Counted from the stretch's first letter, positions 16,197-26,082 are shown. The stretch is DNA of 64,000 bases from Verrucomicrobiia bacterium (GCA_026125285.1 JAHCLO010000012.1:21008-85007); one strand, 5' to 3'. Translations and numbers: made by a program. Notes: generated from the sequence alone by a model not told the origin.

Positions 16197-17804
16197 ATGC
16201 GCCCTATGCACCCGCAAAGACGGCCAGTGTTTGTTCACCGATCCCGGATCACACTTGCATTATTGCTGCCCGCCCTGCTGCTCCCAGTTTCGTTGGTGGC
16301 AGAAGCACTGACTCTCTCCGCCCGTTCGCGCGCAGAGGCGCATCCGGGCTCCGGCGAGTGGCGCGTCGTGGAAAAGCAACTTCGCTGGAATTCTTCCCAG
16401 ACGGCGATCGTCGTCTGTGACATGTGGGACAAGCATTGGTGTCCGAGCGCAACGGAGCGCGTGGCAGAAATGGCACCGCGCATGAATGACGTGCTTAATG
16501 TTGCGAGGTTGAAGGGCGTCCTTATCATCCACTGCCCCAGCGGGACGCTGAACTTCTACCAAGACCATCCGGCGCGAAAGCGTGCGCAAGCTGCGCCCAA
16601 GGTGGAGACGGCAATCCCCTTGCAAGGCTGGTGCAGCCTTGATTTGGCCCAGGAGTCACCCTTGCCGATTGATGACACGGATGAGGGTTGCGACGGGTGC
16701 GCCACCTGTCCGCCGCACGGCGCCTGGAGTCGCCAGATCGCCACGCTCGACATCCACGAACAGGACGCCATTACCGACTCGGCGGAGGCGTACTATTTGA
16801 TGCGCGAGCGCGGTATCACCAACGTTATCGTCATGGGGGTACATGCGAACATGTGCGTGCTGGGACGGCCCTTTTCCATCCGCCAGATGCGCAACCAGGG
16901 CCAGAATGTCGTTCTGATGCGTGACCTCACCGATGCCATGTATAATTCGTATTCGGCTCCCTATGTGAATCACTTCCGCGGCACGGAACTGGTGGTGGAG
17001 CACATTGAAAAATACTGGTGTCCCTCGATCACCAGTGCGGCGTTCCTGGGCGGCGATCCGTTTCGCTTTCGTGCCGACCACCCGCCAAAAGTTGTCTTCC
17101 TGATTGGTGAGGACGAATACAAGACCTGGGAAACGCTGCCCCGGTTCGCGGAACAGATCGTCGCCTGGCGCGGTTTGCAGACCGTGGTCGTCCAGCAAAG
17201 TCCGGACAACAAGCACCACTTCCACGGTTTGGCGGAGGCGATGAAAGGCGCCGATTTGTTGGTCGTGAGTCTGCGGCGCCGCGCGTTGGCACCAGCGCAA
17301 CTTGAGCTGATTCGCAATCATCTGGCCCGCGGCAAGCCGTTGGTGGGCGTTCGGACGTCCAGTCACGCGTTTGCGCCGCGTGGTGACGACGCGAAGCTCG
17401 GTGCGGCCTGGCCGGAGTTCGATGCCGAAGTGCTCGGCGGTAACTACCGCGGCCATTACGGCCCGTCAGCACCGGCCACGATGCGCCTGCCGGAAAGCGG
17501 CGTTATTCACCCCATCCTGACGAGCATGGATCTTGGGGAGTTGACCGGCCAAGGATCCCTGTACAAAGCCGGTCCTTTGAAAACCACGGCGCAAGCGGTC
17601 TTGATCGGGACCATCCCGGACCAACCCGCCGAGCCGGTGGCTTGGGTGAACACTTACGGCCCGCGTCGGGCAAAGGTATTTTACACTTCCTTGGGCCACG
17701 AGGGTGATTTTGCACAGCCACCATTCCGGCGCTTGTTGTTGAACGGGATCCTTTGGGCGCTCAACCAACCCATCCCGCCTGACGACCGGCTGCAACCGAA
17801 ATAG
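16197..17804 (+). CDS. Secreted isochorismatase-like hydrolase fused to a ThuA-like domain
   Basis: This 535-residue protein has a hydrophobic signal at residues 15-35. An isochorismatase-type cysteine hydrolase domain spans about 60-290, with the acid in Val-Val-Cys-Asp-Met-Trp-Asp-Lys and the nucleophile Cys220 in Ala-Asn-Met-Cys-Val-Leu-Gly-Arg. A ThuA-like class I amidotransferase-fold domain spans about 295-530. The first domain also has a Cys-rich insert (Cys-Asp-Gly-Cys-Ala-Thr-Cys). The ThuA family is linked to periplasmic sugar use. The gene lies 17 bases upstream of the PVC cytochrome protein, in the same direction, so they probably form an operon. The substrate is unknown. The start could also be the Met at 16206. 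Confidence 0.85.
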   Translation: MRPMHPQRRPVFVHRSRITLALLLPALLLPVSLVAEALTLSARSRAEAHPGSGEWRVVEKQLRWNSSQTAIVVCDMWDKHWCPSATERVAEMAPRMNDVLNVARLKGVLIIHCPSGTLNFYQDHPARKRAQAAPKVETAIPLQGWCSLDLAQESPLPIDDTDEGCDGCATCPPHGAWSRQIATLDIHEQDAITDSAEAYYLMRERGITNVIVMGVHANMCVLGRPFSIRQMRNQGQNVVLMRDLTDAMYNSYSAPYVNHFRGTELVVEHIEKYWCPSITSAAFLGGDPFRFRADHPPKVVFLIGEDEYKTWETLPRFAEQIVAWRGLQTVVVQQSPDNKHHFHGLAEAMKGADLLVVSLRRRALAPAQLELIRNHLARGKPLVGVRTSSHAFAPRGDDAKLGAAWPEFDAEVLGGNYRGHYGPSAPATMRLPESGVIHPILTSMDLGELTGQGSLYKAGPLKTTAQAVLIGTIPDQPAEPVAWVNTYGPRRAKVFYTSLGHEGDFAQPPFRRLLLNGILWALNQPIPPDDRLQPK

Positions 17805-17821
17805 AACAGCGATTTGAAGGA

Positions 17822-20800
17822 ATGAATCTTCGCTCAGTGTGTGCCTGCTTCATGGTGAGCGTGGCCGCCATGGTCGGCGGGCGGTCCCAGCAATACGAGC
17901 GCAGCCAGGCGCCCCCGCCCTTGTCACCCGCCGAATCCGCCCGTGCTTTCACCGTTCCGGCGGATTTGGAAATTGAGGTGGTACTCACCGAGCCGTTGAT
18001 CGCCCAGCCGCTGCACCTGAGCTTCGATGAACGCGGCCGCTTGTGGGTCGTGGAGTATCGTCAGTACCCCGCGCCGGCGGGCCTGCAACAGATCAGCCAC
18101 GATAAGTTCTGGCGCTCCGTTTATGACCAGGTGCCGCCGCCACCGCCGCATCATTTTCGCGGCAAAGACCGGGTCTCAATCCACGAAGACACCAACGGCG
18201 ACGGTGTCTTCGACTCCGCCAGAGTATTCGTGGATGGCCTGAACATCGTCACGTCCGTTGCGGTTGCCCGCGACGGAGTGTGGGTGTTGAATCCACCGTA
18301 CCTGCTCTTCTATCCCGATCGCGACCGCGACGACGTGCCGGACGGCGACCCCGAGGTGCATCTTTCCGGTTTCGGATTGGAGGATACCCATTCGGTCGCC
18401 AACAGCCTGCGTTGGGGGCCGGACGGCTGGCTTTACGCCTGCCAGGGCAGCACCGTGAGCGGGCGGGTGAAGCTCGAGCCGTTGCCCACCGATCACACAC
18501 CGATCTCGACCAATGTCGTCCAGACCCTCGGCCAACATCTCTGGCGCTTTCATCCGGCGACGCGACGATATGAAGTCTTCTCCGAGGGCGGCGGCAACGC
18601 CTTCGGCATTGAGATGGACGCGCAGGGCCGGCTTTTCTCCGGGCACAACGGCGGCGACACGCGCGGTTTTCATTACGTGCAGGGCGCGTATCTGCAAAAG
18701 GGTTTTCAAAAGCATGGCGACCTCTCAAATCCGTACGCGTTCGGCTATTTTTCGCAGATGCCACACGACCGCGTAGAGCGCTTCACGCACACATTCTTGA
18801 TCTACGAGGCGGTTGGCTTGCCGGAGCGTTACCGTGGGTGTTTGTTTGGTGTTGAGCCATTACAGGGGCGAATCGTGCTCAGCCAAATCACGCCGCTGGC
18901 CTCAACCTTCGCGACGCGTGATTTGGAGCACGTTGTCACCACGACTGATCGCTGGTTTCGCCCGGTGGATATCAAACTTGGACCCGACGGCGCAATTTAC
19001 ATTGCCGACTGGCATGACTTTTCCATCAACCACTGGAAGAACTATCAGGGGAACATGGACGCGACGAGCGGTCGCGTCTGGCGATTGAGAGCCAGGAGTT
19101 CCACAGCGGCGAAGCCTTTCGACCTGGCAAAACACACAAACGACGAACTCATCGCCCTGCTGGATCATCCCAACCGTTGGTGGCGCGAAACCTCGTCGCG
19201 GGTGCTGAGTCAGCGGGGAAATGCGACGCTTCTGCCGGTCTTGGCGAAGCACGTTGACCAATCCACCGGACCGGCGGCGTTGAACGCGCTTTGGACCTGG
19301 CACACCATTGCCGACCAAACTCGTTCGAGCGCGAGTGTGGCGCGGTTTCTCACGCACACGGATCCGCAGGTTCGTTTGTGGGCGGTGCGCTTCCTGGGCG
19401 ATCCGTTTCCCGGCGCGCTGGCCACGGGAGTTTCAATGTCGCTGTCGGCAAGCGCGGACACCGAAAGGCGCACCCGGAGTGGCGTGCGGGCGTTGGCTGA
19501 ATTGGCAGCCGACGAACCGAATCTCGAAGTCCGCATCCAGCTTGCCGCGACAGCCAAGCGGCTGCCCGCCGAGACCGCGTTGCCCATTGTTCGGTCCCTG
19601 GCGCAGCGCGATGAAGACGCCGCCGATGCGCGACAGCCGTTGATGATCTGGTGGGCGTTGGAAGCCAAGGCAGGCTCACATCGCGTGGACGTGCTGCACC
19701 TCCTGACCGAGACCGCGTTTTGGGAACGTTCCATTGTGAAGCGACATTTGCTGGAGCGGCTCATGCAACGTTACGCCCAGGCCGGCGCACGGGAGGACTT
19801 GCTCGCCTGCGCGAAGTTGCTCGACCGTTCTCGCGCAAGAGAATACTCGGAAATCCTGATGCGCGGATTTGAAAAGGCATTTCAAGGACGCAGTGTTGCC
19901 GGACTCCCGGAAGAATTGGTCACTGCGATGGCGCGGCACGGTGTCGGGTCCATCACGGTGGGCGTGCGGCGGGGCGATGGGGCGGCGCTGGCCGAGGCGC
20001 TGAAAGTGATTGCCAACCGTAACTTGCCGGCTGATCAACGCCGCCAATTCATTCAAGTGCTTGGCGAAGTGCGATTCCGCGAGGCAGTCCCGGTGCTGCT
20101 GCGACTGGCCGAAAGTGAAAAAGACGACGCGCTTCTACAGGCAGTATTTGCGGCATTGCTCCCGTTCGAAAACGCCCAGATCGCGCCGACTACCCTGAGC
20201 CGGTTGCCGACTCTGACTCCTGGCGCCAGCGTCACGGCCCTGACGCTGCTTACCAGCCGCGCGGAATACGCGGTCGCCCTTGTGCGCGCCGTCGAGGACC
20301 AGCGTGTGCCCGCGAAGCTTGTGCCCGCCGAGTTTGCCCGCCGACTCAAGACTTTTGGCCACACGCCCACGCTCGCTGCAATCGAACGCTTGTGGCCGCA
20401 AGCCGGGCAACCAACCACGGCGCAGATGGCGACTGAAATCACGCGCCTGGCGGAAGTGTTGAACGAAGGTCACGGTGATCCTTACAACGGTAAACGATTT
20501 TACACCGTCGCGTGCGCCTCGTGCCACCGCTTGTTCAACCACGGTGGTGACATCGGCCCCGACCTGACGAGTTTCAACCGTAGCGACGTGGACAGCCTAT
20601 TGCTGGCCATTGTGAATCCCAGCGCGGAGATCAAAGAAGGCTACGAGAATTTCAACGTCGAGACGAAGGACGAACGCGCGTTGAGCGGCTTCATTGTGTC
20701 ACAGGACGAGCGTCAGGTGATTCTACGCGGATTCGACGGCCAGAATGTGGTCCTGCCGCGCGGCGAAATCCACACCCTGCAACCAGCCGGAAGATCACTG

Positions 20801-20890
20801 ATGCCCGAGGGATTGCTCGACGGTTTCGACGCCCAACAAGTGCGCGATCTGTTTGCCTACCTCCGCAGCAGCCAGCCGTTGAATGAGTAG
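17822..20890 (+). CDS. PVC-type membrane-bound dehydrogenase/HEAT/cytochrome c protein
   Basis: This large secreted protein of 1022 residues has an N-terminal signal. A six-bladed propeller dehydrogenase-like domain spans about 40-430, with Asp-Glu-Arg-Gly-Arg-Leu-Trp-Val-Val-Glu-Tyr and Gly-Pro-Asp-Gly-Trp-Leu-Tyr blades. A HEAT-like helical region spans about 440-870. A C-terminal cytochrome c domain carries heme motif Cys-Ala-Ser-Cys-His at 898-902 and Gly-Pro-Asp-Leu-Thr-Ser-Phe further on. This architecture is common in Verrucomicrobia and Planctomycetes and probably oxidises sugars or alcohols in the periplasm. The substrate is not known. It follows the ThuA fusion by 17 bases. Confidence 0.9.
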   Translation: MNLRSVCACFMVSVAAMVGGRSQQYERSQAPPPLSPAESARAFTVPADLEIEVVLTEPLIAQPLHLSFDERGRLWVVEYRQYPAPAGLQQISHDKFWRSVYDQVPPPPPHHFRGKDRVSIHEDTNGDGVFDSARVFVDGLNIVTSVAVARDGVWVLNPPYLLFYPDRDRDDVPDGDPEVHLSGFGLEDTHSVANSLRWGPDGWLYACQGSTVSGRVKLEPLPTDHTPISTNVVQTLGQHLWRFHPATRRYEVFSEGGGNAFGIEMDAQGRLFSGHNGGDTRGFHYVQGAYLQKGFQKHGDLSNPYAFGYFSQMPHDRVERFTHTFLIYEAVGLPERYRGCLFGVEPLQGRIVLSQITPLASTFATRDLEHVVTTTDRWFRPVDIKLGPDGAIYIADWHDFSINHWKNYQGNMDATSGRVWRLRARSSTAAKPFDLAKHTNDELIALLDHPNRWWRETSSRVLSQRGNATLLPVLAKHVDQSTGPAALNALWTWHTIADQTRSSASVARFLTHTDPQVRLWAVRFLGDPFPGALATGVSMSLSASADTERRTRSGVRALAELAADEPNLEVRIQLAATAKRLPAETALPIVRSLAQRDEDAADARQPLMIWWALEAKAGSHRVDVLHLLTETAFWERSIVKRHLLERLMQRYAQAGAREDLLACAKLLDRSRAREYSEILMRGFEKAFQGRSVAGLPEELVTAMARHGVGSITVGVRRGDGAALAEALKVIANRNLPADQRRQFIQVLGEVRFREAVPVLLRLAESEKDDALLQAVFAALLPFENAQIAPTTLSRLPTLTPGASVTALTLLTSRAEYAVALVRAVEDQRVPAKLVPAEFARRLKTFGHTPTLAAIERLWPQAGQPTTAQMATEITRLAEVLNEGHGDPYNGKRFYTVACASCHRLFNHGGDIGPDLTSFNRSDVDSLLLAIVNPSAEIKEGYENFNVETKDERALSGFIVSQDERQVILRGFDGQNVVLPRGEIHTLQPAGRSLMPEGLLDGFDAQQVRDLFAYLRSSQPLNE

Positions 20891-21100
20891 GCGGTAGTCA
20901 CTCCAAGGGAACAGCGCGCGCGTACGGCCAAAATGTCGGGCGTGCTATGCCCATCGTAACCTCGCTTGGGCCGCGGCCTGATCCGCTGCCTGGGCGTTCA
21001 GTGCGCCCTGCCCAGTGGCTCTTGGCGGGAAAAGATCATGCCAATCGTGCTCTCAGTTCGACGCTGCTCACGAGCGTTATGATTCCCCTGGTCAAGCAAG
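20891..21100. other. Intergenic region between convergent genes
   Basis: These 210 bases lie between the PVC cytochrome gene and the opposing DUF4091 gene. I see no supported gene, no terminator and no repeat of the families listed. Confidence 0.5.
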
Positions 21101-23404
21101 TCACTGCAACTCCTCAATGGCCCTGGCCACCTGGTGGCGGTGCTTCTCAATGGGAACGCCATCGGCGGCAAATTCTGTCAGGCTGCGCGTGATGTCTTCG
21201 GGCACTTCCAAAAGCCGGGCGAGGCGTTGATACGTTGCCGTGGACAGACCAGCCCGGCGTTCAGCCAGTCGCCGCCGCAGGATGCAGAGGTATTCGTAAT
21301 CCTCGATGCCATCGCGCAGGTGTTCCCAGCGAATCGAATCCACCGGGTCTTCCAACACCGGCGTGTCACTGCCCGCTGCGGCGGTCAACGGCGGATAAAG
21401 GAAGCGCCCGTCGCCGTTGCCCCAGGGCAAGCGATCACCGGTCGGCGTGCTGTAGCCAGAGGTCCAACTCATGGGATCAGTGTAGGGATTCTGCGGATGC
21501 TGGGCATCGGGATAGGCGGCACTGCTGGTCCAGTAAGTGGTTTCCCAAACCAGCACACCCTCGATGTTGCGCTGAAAGGTTTGCCAGAGCCAGAGGCGCA
21601 TCTCGGGGGCGGGATGATCAATGAACAGCCCGGCGTAAGGGGCTTTCGGTCCCGTGCAAACATACCACCAGAACTTCTCGCCGTGCCGGCGGCGTTCCTC
21701 CGCGCGCGCGTGATCGTACTGATCGGTGATGCTGCACCAGATGTCCGGCCCGCCGATCAACTCCGGCTCGACCTGCTCGGTCAACATCCGGGCGATGCGC
21801 GGACAGGAACGTTTGAGCTTCGCAAAGCCATTCATCACAAACGGGTATTGGTCGGCACTGGGTTCGTCGAACCAGTAGATGAACGCTTGGTCGAGCCAGC
21901 CTTTGGTCTCCAAGTGCGCCTCCAATTGTCGGCAATAGGAATCGAACAACACCGGATACTCGGGCGTATCCTCGTCGAAACCCAGCAGCCGGGGCGGGTA
22001 AATCTCGTGGAAAGTCCCGCCACCGATGCCCGGGATGTGAACCTGGAACGAATTGAAATAATACTGGTTCATCGCCCGCGTCATCGCGCGGTCCCACGCG
22101 CTGAAATCGAATTCCACCTTGAGTTGATCGAGCGGCACGATCGGCTCGGTGCGCGGTTGACGTTCGAAGTCACCGCCCTGCACCAGTTCAACTCCAGTGT
22201 CCGCATCGGTGATGGAGATGTCATCGAACCACACCAGACCGACCTCCTCGCCTCGATCCGTCCAGATCGTCGCGCGGGCATGAAAGCGGACATATTCTGC
22301 CCCGGGCGGAAAGCTCGTCAGCAGTTCGTTCAGGTTCTGCCACGAGCCACTGCCGCGGAGGGTGATGTCGTTGTTGCGGCCGGACATCCACTGCTTCTGG
22401 GCGTCGAAATGATTCAAGGTCACGAGGAAGCGATGCCCCGGCACCGCGGTGCGATACCAGCACTTCACCCGCAGCCCTTTCGGCGGAATCTGGATAAGCG
22501 GCTCATAACTCACCGTGACGTTGGCGTTGACCTGATCGTCATAGATCAACAAGGCCCCCTGACCTGAATGGACTTCATTGCTGACGATGCGCAGGCCGGT
22601 CCAATTGTCCCATGAGGTCTTCGGCGGTTGAACGTCCGGCCACTTCACGCGGATCGGATCCAGCGGCGCCGGGTTGTAAGGCGACACTCGGTGCGCGGCA
22701 AAGTTGGCCAAATACTTTTCCAGCACAAGCCGCTTTTCCTCCTCAGACTTCAGACCGTGATACCGAAACACATTGCCCGGCGAGAAACCAAACGCCGTGG
22801 TGCAGGTCATGCGGTCCGGCAGTGCAAAGCCGTAAATTGTCAGTTCGACGGGAACGCGGGTTTGCAGCCCCTTGGCGCGCAACTCCACATCGCCGCGATA
22901 GAGGCCCGCCGGGGTGTTGGCAGGAACGAACACGCGCAGCCAGAAGGCATGGTTGAAATCGGGCTTCAACACCAGCGGCCGGTGAATTGGCAACAGCGGG
23001 TCGGGCCAAAGGCCGGGCCGCGAAGCGCGGTCCGTGGGTTGTGTGATCTCCAGATACATGACCTGGAGCACTTCGATGTGTTTCCGCGTTATGCGGGCGT
23101 CGTTCGGTCCGACCAGATCGCCACAAACGATCTCAAAACCCTCGAGCCGCTTCGTGGAGCGAAGCAGCAACTGCACGGCTTCGTACTCATTGGCGGCACT
23201 GCTGAACTGGATGGTTTCATTCGTGAGGGTCGGCGGCGCTTGGTCGGGACGAATTTTGGCCGCGCTGGACAAGGCCCACCAAAGCGTGATGCCGGGGAGT
23301 TCGGAAGGAATCAATCGGGCCGAACCGGCCAGACCGGAAGCGGGCGGCTGAACCAAGGTCAGAGTAAGCCCGATCCAGCAGCCGATGGGGAGTAGGTTCT
23401 TCAT
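21101..23404 (-). CDS. Secreted DUF4091 glycoside-hydrolase-like protein
   Basis: This 767-residue protein has an N-terminal signal (Met-Lys-Asn-Leu-Leu-Pro-Ile-Gly...). An N-terminal beta-sandwich region contains Ala-Asn-Glu-Tyr-Glu-Ala-Val-Gln. A central insert of about 150 residues looks like a carbohydrate-binding jelly-roll. A C-terminal TIM-barrel-like domain has Tyr-Trp-Phe-Asp-Glu-Pro and the closing DUF4091 motif Trp-Glu-His-Leu-Arg-Asp-Gly-Ile-Glu-Asp-Tyr-Glu-Tyr. The family is thought to act on polysaccharides, and the Asp-Glu of the Trp-Phe-Asp-Glu-Pro motif could be catalytic. Its position among DUF1080 and sugar-isomerase genes supports a role in glycan use. Confidence 0.82.
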   Translation of the reverse strand: MKNLLPIGCWIGLTLTLVQPPASGLAGSARLIPSELPGITLWWALSSAAKIRPDQAPPTLTNETIQFSSAANEYEAVQLLLRSTKRLEGFEIVCGDLVGPNDARITRKHIEVLQVMYLEITQPTDRASRPGLWPDPLLPIHRPLVLKPDFNHAFWLRVFVPANTPAGLYRGDVELRAKGLQTRVPVELTIYGFALPDRMTCTTAFGFSPGNVFRYHGLKSEEEKRLVLEKYLANFAAHRVSPYNPAPLDPIRVKWPDVQPPKTSWDNWTGLRIVSNEVHSGQGALLIYDDQVNANVTVSYEPLIQIPPKGLRVKCWYRTAVPGHRFLVTLNHFDAQKQWMSGRNNDITLRGSGSWQNLNELLTSFPPGAEYVRFHARATIWTDRGEEVGLVWFDDISITDADTGVELVQGGDFERQPRTEPIVPLDQLKVEFDFSAWDRAMTRAMNQYYFNSFQVHIPGIGGGTFHEIYPPRLLGFDEDTPEYPVLFDSYCRQLEAHLETKGWLDQAFIYWFDEPSADQYPFVMNGFAKLKRSCPRIARMLTEQVEPELIGGPDIWCSITDQYDHARAEERRRHGEKFWWYVCTGPKAPYAGLFIDHPAPEMRLWLWQTFQRNIEGVLVWETTYWTSSAAYPDAQHPQNPYTDPMSWTSGYSTPTGDRLPWGNGDGRFLYPPLTAAAGSDTPVLEDPVDSIRWEHLRDGIEDYEYLCILRRRLAERRAGLSTATYQRLARLLEVPEDITRSLTEFAADGVPIEKHRHQVARAIEELQ

Positions 23405-23432
23405 AATTGTTCAAACAGGTTGGCCTCGTGCT

Positions 23433-24308
23433 TCAAGGAAGGTTTAGTAATTCGAATTTGCGCACGAAAATCTCGGAACCTTCGCATTGGAGCAAAATCG
23501 GGCCGCTGGTTGGCCACACGTCGAAGGCTTCATTCACCAGCACGCCGTTGAGGCGGATCTGAATGTGGTTCGAGCGACAGAGACATTCGATCAGGTTCCA
23601 TTCACCAGGGAGGCTTTCAACGTCTTTGGTACCGCGAAAATCAGTGCGATCCTCCCATTGCCGGTCCTTACCGAACCAATTGAGGCGACCCCAATGCTCC
23701 AAGCGTACTTGCTCACCTCCTTGTTTCCAGAACGGCCAGTTATCCGCGTCGCGTGCCTCAGCTACCTCCGCCGTGAGGCGGGGCGCCAGCAGCGAGCCGT
23801 CGGCCGCAGTGCCACGGATAAGAAGGAAATCACCCGTTGCGCCCTGGAATAGATTGCACTCGATGGCGGCTTTGAATGCGCCCTGACCGTCGTGGGAATT
23901 GCCATCCGGTCCCTGGCTGTGCAAGAAGATGCCGGAGTCGCGTGCTTTGCCAATCCGGTCTCCCCAGGTCCAGTTGCGCTGGCCCCACTTGAATTCAACG
24001 CGCAGTAGATAATTTGAATAGCTGTCTTGAGTGGCAATATAACCAAGTCCTTCGCCAGAAATGCGCAGCCAGCCGTTGGTGACGCTGAACACCCGGCGCG
24101 GGTCTTCGTATTTCGTGTCCATGAGCCAGGTGTACAGCCCGGCGAGATTCGTGGTGCTGAAGAGCGAGATGACCTTCGCAGCCGGGGCGAGCGGATTAGT
24201 TGGTTCGGCACTGGGTGGGTCCGCAAACGAGTTCCCGGTGGCGGTTACCCAAGCGGTCAGCGCCGCCAGCCACATCGGCCGAAAATGAAATCTTCGGAAC
24301 GCGGGCAT
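23433..24308 (-). CDS. Secreted DUF1080 (3-keto-disaccharide hydrolase-like) protein
   Basis: The product is 291 residues with a signal at about 12-32. A LamG-like jelly-roll of the DUF1080 family contains Leu-Arg-Val-Glu-Phe-Lys-Trp-Gly, Asp-Ser-Gly-Ile-Phe-Leu-His, Asn-Leu-Ile-Glu-Cys, and the closing Gly-Pro-Ile-Leu-Leu-Gln-Cys-Glu-Gly-Ser-Glu-Ile, all typical of the family. Known members hydrolyse 3-keto-glycosides in the periplasm. The start at 24308 is required because a longer frame would be translated from the tRNA-Ser gene upstream. It forms a group with the DUF4091 gene that follows it on the same strand. Confidence 0.85.
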   Translation of the reverse strand: MPAFRRFHFRPMWLAALTAWVTATGNSFADPPSAEPTNPLAPAAKVISLFSTTNLAGLYTWLMDTKYEDPRRVFSVTNGWLRISGEGLGYIATQDSYSNYLLRVEFKWGQRNWTWGDRIGKARDSGIFLHSQGPDGNSHDGQGAFKAAIECNLFQGATGDFLLIRGTAADGSLLAPRLTAEVAEARDADNWPFWKQGGEQVRLEHWGRLNWFGKDRQWEDRTDFRGTKDVESLPGEWNLIECLCRSNHIQIRLNGVLVNEAFDVWPTSGPILLQCEGSEIFVRKFELLNLP

Positions 24309-24357
24309 GAATTGCGAGAACTGGCCACTCACCTGAGTTTCTGAAATAAGGTGAAGC

Positions 24358-24448
24358 TGGCGGAGAGAGGGGGATTCGAACCCCCGGTGGGGTATAAGCC
24401 CACTCACGCTTTCCAGGCGTGTGCGTTAAACCACTCTGCCATCTCTCC
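24358..24448 (-). tRNA. tRNA-Ser (anticodon GGA)
   Basis: The RNA begins GGAGAGATGGCAGAG and ends TCTCTCC-G with an encoded CCA (24358-24360). The acceptor stem pairs seven bases. The anticodon stem is CACGC/GCGTG with loop CTGGAAA, giving anticodon GGA at 24412-24414. The T arm contains GGTTCGAATCC. The extended variable arm (about 91 nucleotides in total) is the class II mark of serine tRNAs. Confidence 0.97.
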
Positions 24449-24502
24449 GTCGGCCGGCTCCTAATCTGACGCGCCCGCGCGAGACAGGCAATTCTTTTCC
24501 CT

Positions 24503-26026
24503 TCAGTGAACCGAAGCCTGCCGATTTCCGTCCGCACCGGCAGTGAGATCGAAACAGGCCATCTCCGCCCCGTTGCGCACCAGGAGCCGTCCCTGGCTGA
24601 TGGCAGGGTGATTCCAGGTCTTGCCGCGGATCGCCGGGAAGCGGGCAATCTCCTCATGCCGCCCGGGTGTTGCGCGCACCAAGGCCAGATGGCCATCGCC
24701 GCTTAGAATGACCAGGTGCCCGCTCGCCAGGAGCAACTGGCCGTGGCCGTAACGGCCATCTTTCCAACGCCGCTCCCCCGTGCGGGCGTCCAGGCAGACG
24801 AGAATGTTTTCGTCGAGGCCGTACACGAATCCGTCCCAGGCAACCGAAGTGGAGAACTTGTTCTTCATGTGCTTGTTGCGCCAGAGTTCCTGCACGCCGA
24901 ATTCGCCGGCGGTTTCACTGACTTCAAAGGCGGCGCTGCCGGTGAAATATCCCGCTGAAAGTACGAACCGGTTCGAGGCAATTATCACAGGTTGCGCGAT
25001 GGGCAGTTGATTGTTCTGCACCTGCCAGGGAAACCGCCACCGCACGGCGCCGTCGTCCAGTCGCAGCCCGACGGTGTTGGTCGCCAAGGAAACCAGCAAT
25101 TGCCGCTCGCCGGCCAGTTCGATGACCATCGGAGACGCGTAGCCAGTGTTTTCCCGGGCCGAGGACCAGAGCTTGCGGCCATCCTGTTTGTCATAGCACA
25201 CCACTTCGCCCGGTCGCTCCCCGCCAGTGAGGACGAGCAGTTTCTCATCCACGATGAGCGGGGAAGCGGACACGCCGTAAATGGGGACCGACGAGTTGTT
25301 CTCCGTGAGAATGTTCTTCGCCCAGAGCAATTCGCCGTCGTCGGCGTTCAGGCAGCGGAGTTCGCCGGTGGCCCCGACGGCGTATAATTTGCCGGCGTCG
25401 TAAGCGGGCGTGGCGCGCGGTCCATCACCGCCCATGCTTTCCGTAAAATGCGCGTCCCACCCGTGGGTCCAAACTTCGTGACCGGTTTCAACGTGATAAG
25501 CCACCACGACTTCCTGCTGCCGCCGTTGTTCGATGGTAAACGCCAAACCTTGAGCAATGGCGAACGAAGCATAGCCGCCGCCGCACGGTTGCCGCCACAG
25601 TTCCCGCAGGCCGGATGCGGGCCAGTTCGTGAGAATCGGTTGCTCTTGATAATGTCCATCACGCTGCGGGCCGCGAAAACCGGTCCAATATCCAGTGCCC
25701 GCCGCGAGGGAAAGCTTTGCCGACGACGGCGCCGCCTGTTGGGCGCGGCTGCGCTCCAGTTCATCGAAATCGGGCGCGGTCGGTTGCCAGGTCAACGCCG
25801 GAATATACCCCCCGCGCCATTCGATTTGCAGTCCGCCGAACCGGACCAACAGAAAGACGAACAATGCGGCGTAAGGCAGGCAAAAGAGCAGAATCCCCAC
25901 GCTGCCCAACAACTTGCGCCCCAAGCTGGCGGGACTGCTCCAGAGCAGCACTAAGGCGTACGGTGGAAATAACAGGGTGGTGACGCGCAAGGCCAGACGC
26001 GAGTAAGGATTTGACTTGGCGGGCAT
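24503..26026 (-). CDS. PQQ-like beta-propeller repeat protein with membrane anchor
   Basis: This 507-residue protein has two hydrophobic segments near residues 10-65. They are followed by a periplasmic propeller of PQQ-like repeats: Gly-Thr-Gly-Tyr-Trp-Thr-Gly-Phe-Arg-Gly-Pro-Gln-Arg-Asp-Gly, Ala-Tyr-His-Val-Glu-Thr-Gly-His-Glu-Val-Trp, Leu-Asn-Ala-Asp-Asp-Gly-Glu-Leu-Leu-Trp, and Leu-Asp-Ala-Arg-Thr-Gly-Glu-Arg-Arg-Trp. PVC bacteria have many such proteins, most without a known ligand and without evidence of bound PQQ. It resembles BamB-like structural propellers as much as dehydrogenases. The tRNA-Ser gene lies just downstream. Confidence 0.85.
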   Translation of the reverse strand: MPAKSNPYSRLALRVTTLLFPPYALVLLWSSPASLGRKLLGSVGILLFCLPYAALFVFLLVRFGGLQIEWRGGYIPALTWQPTAPDFDELERSRAQQAAPSSAKLSLAAGTGYWTGFRGPQRDGHYQEQPILTNWPASGLRELWRQPCGGGYASFAIAQGLAFTIEQRRQQEVVVAYHVETGHEVWTHGWDAHFTESMGGDGPRATPAYDAGKLYAVGATGELRCLNADDGELLWAKNILTENNSSVPIYGVSASPLIVDEKLLVLTGGERPGEVVCYDKQDGRKLWSSARENTGYASPMVIELAGERQLLVSLATNTVGLRLDDGAVRWRFPWQVQNNQLPIAQPVIIASNRFVLSAGYFTGSAAFEVSETAGEFGVQELWRNKHMKNKFSTSVAWDGFVYGLDENILVCLDARTGERRWKDGRYGHGQLLLASGHLVILSGDGHLALVRATPGRHEEIARFPAIRGKTWNHPAISQGRLLVRNGAEMACFDLTAGADGNRQASVH

Positions 26027-26082
26027 GGGGAATAATTGAGCGCGGGGTGACAGATTGAAGTATCGCCGAATTCTCCCGTGCT

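Noticed and set aside
24309..24407. N-terminal extension of the DUF1080 protein
   Set aside because: It would be translated from the complement of tRNA-Ser. The Met at 24308 is followed by a proper signal peptide.
24358..24448. tRNA-Ser as an integration site for an island
   Set aside because: No integrase gene and no duplicated 3' tRNA end are visible near it, and both neighbours look like ordinary genes of this genome.
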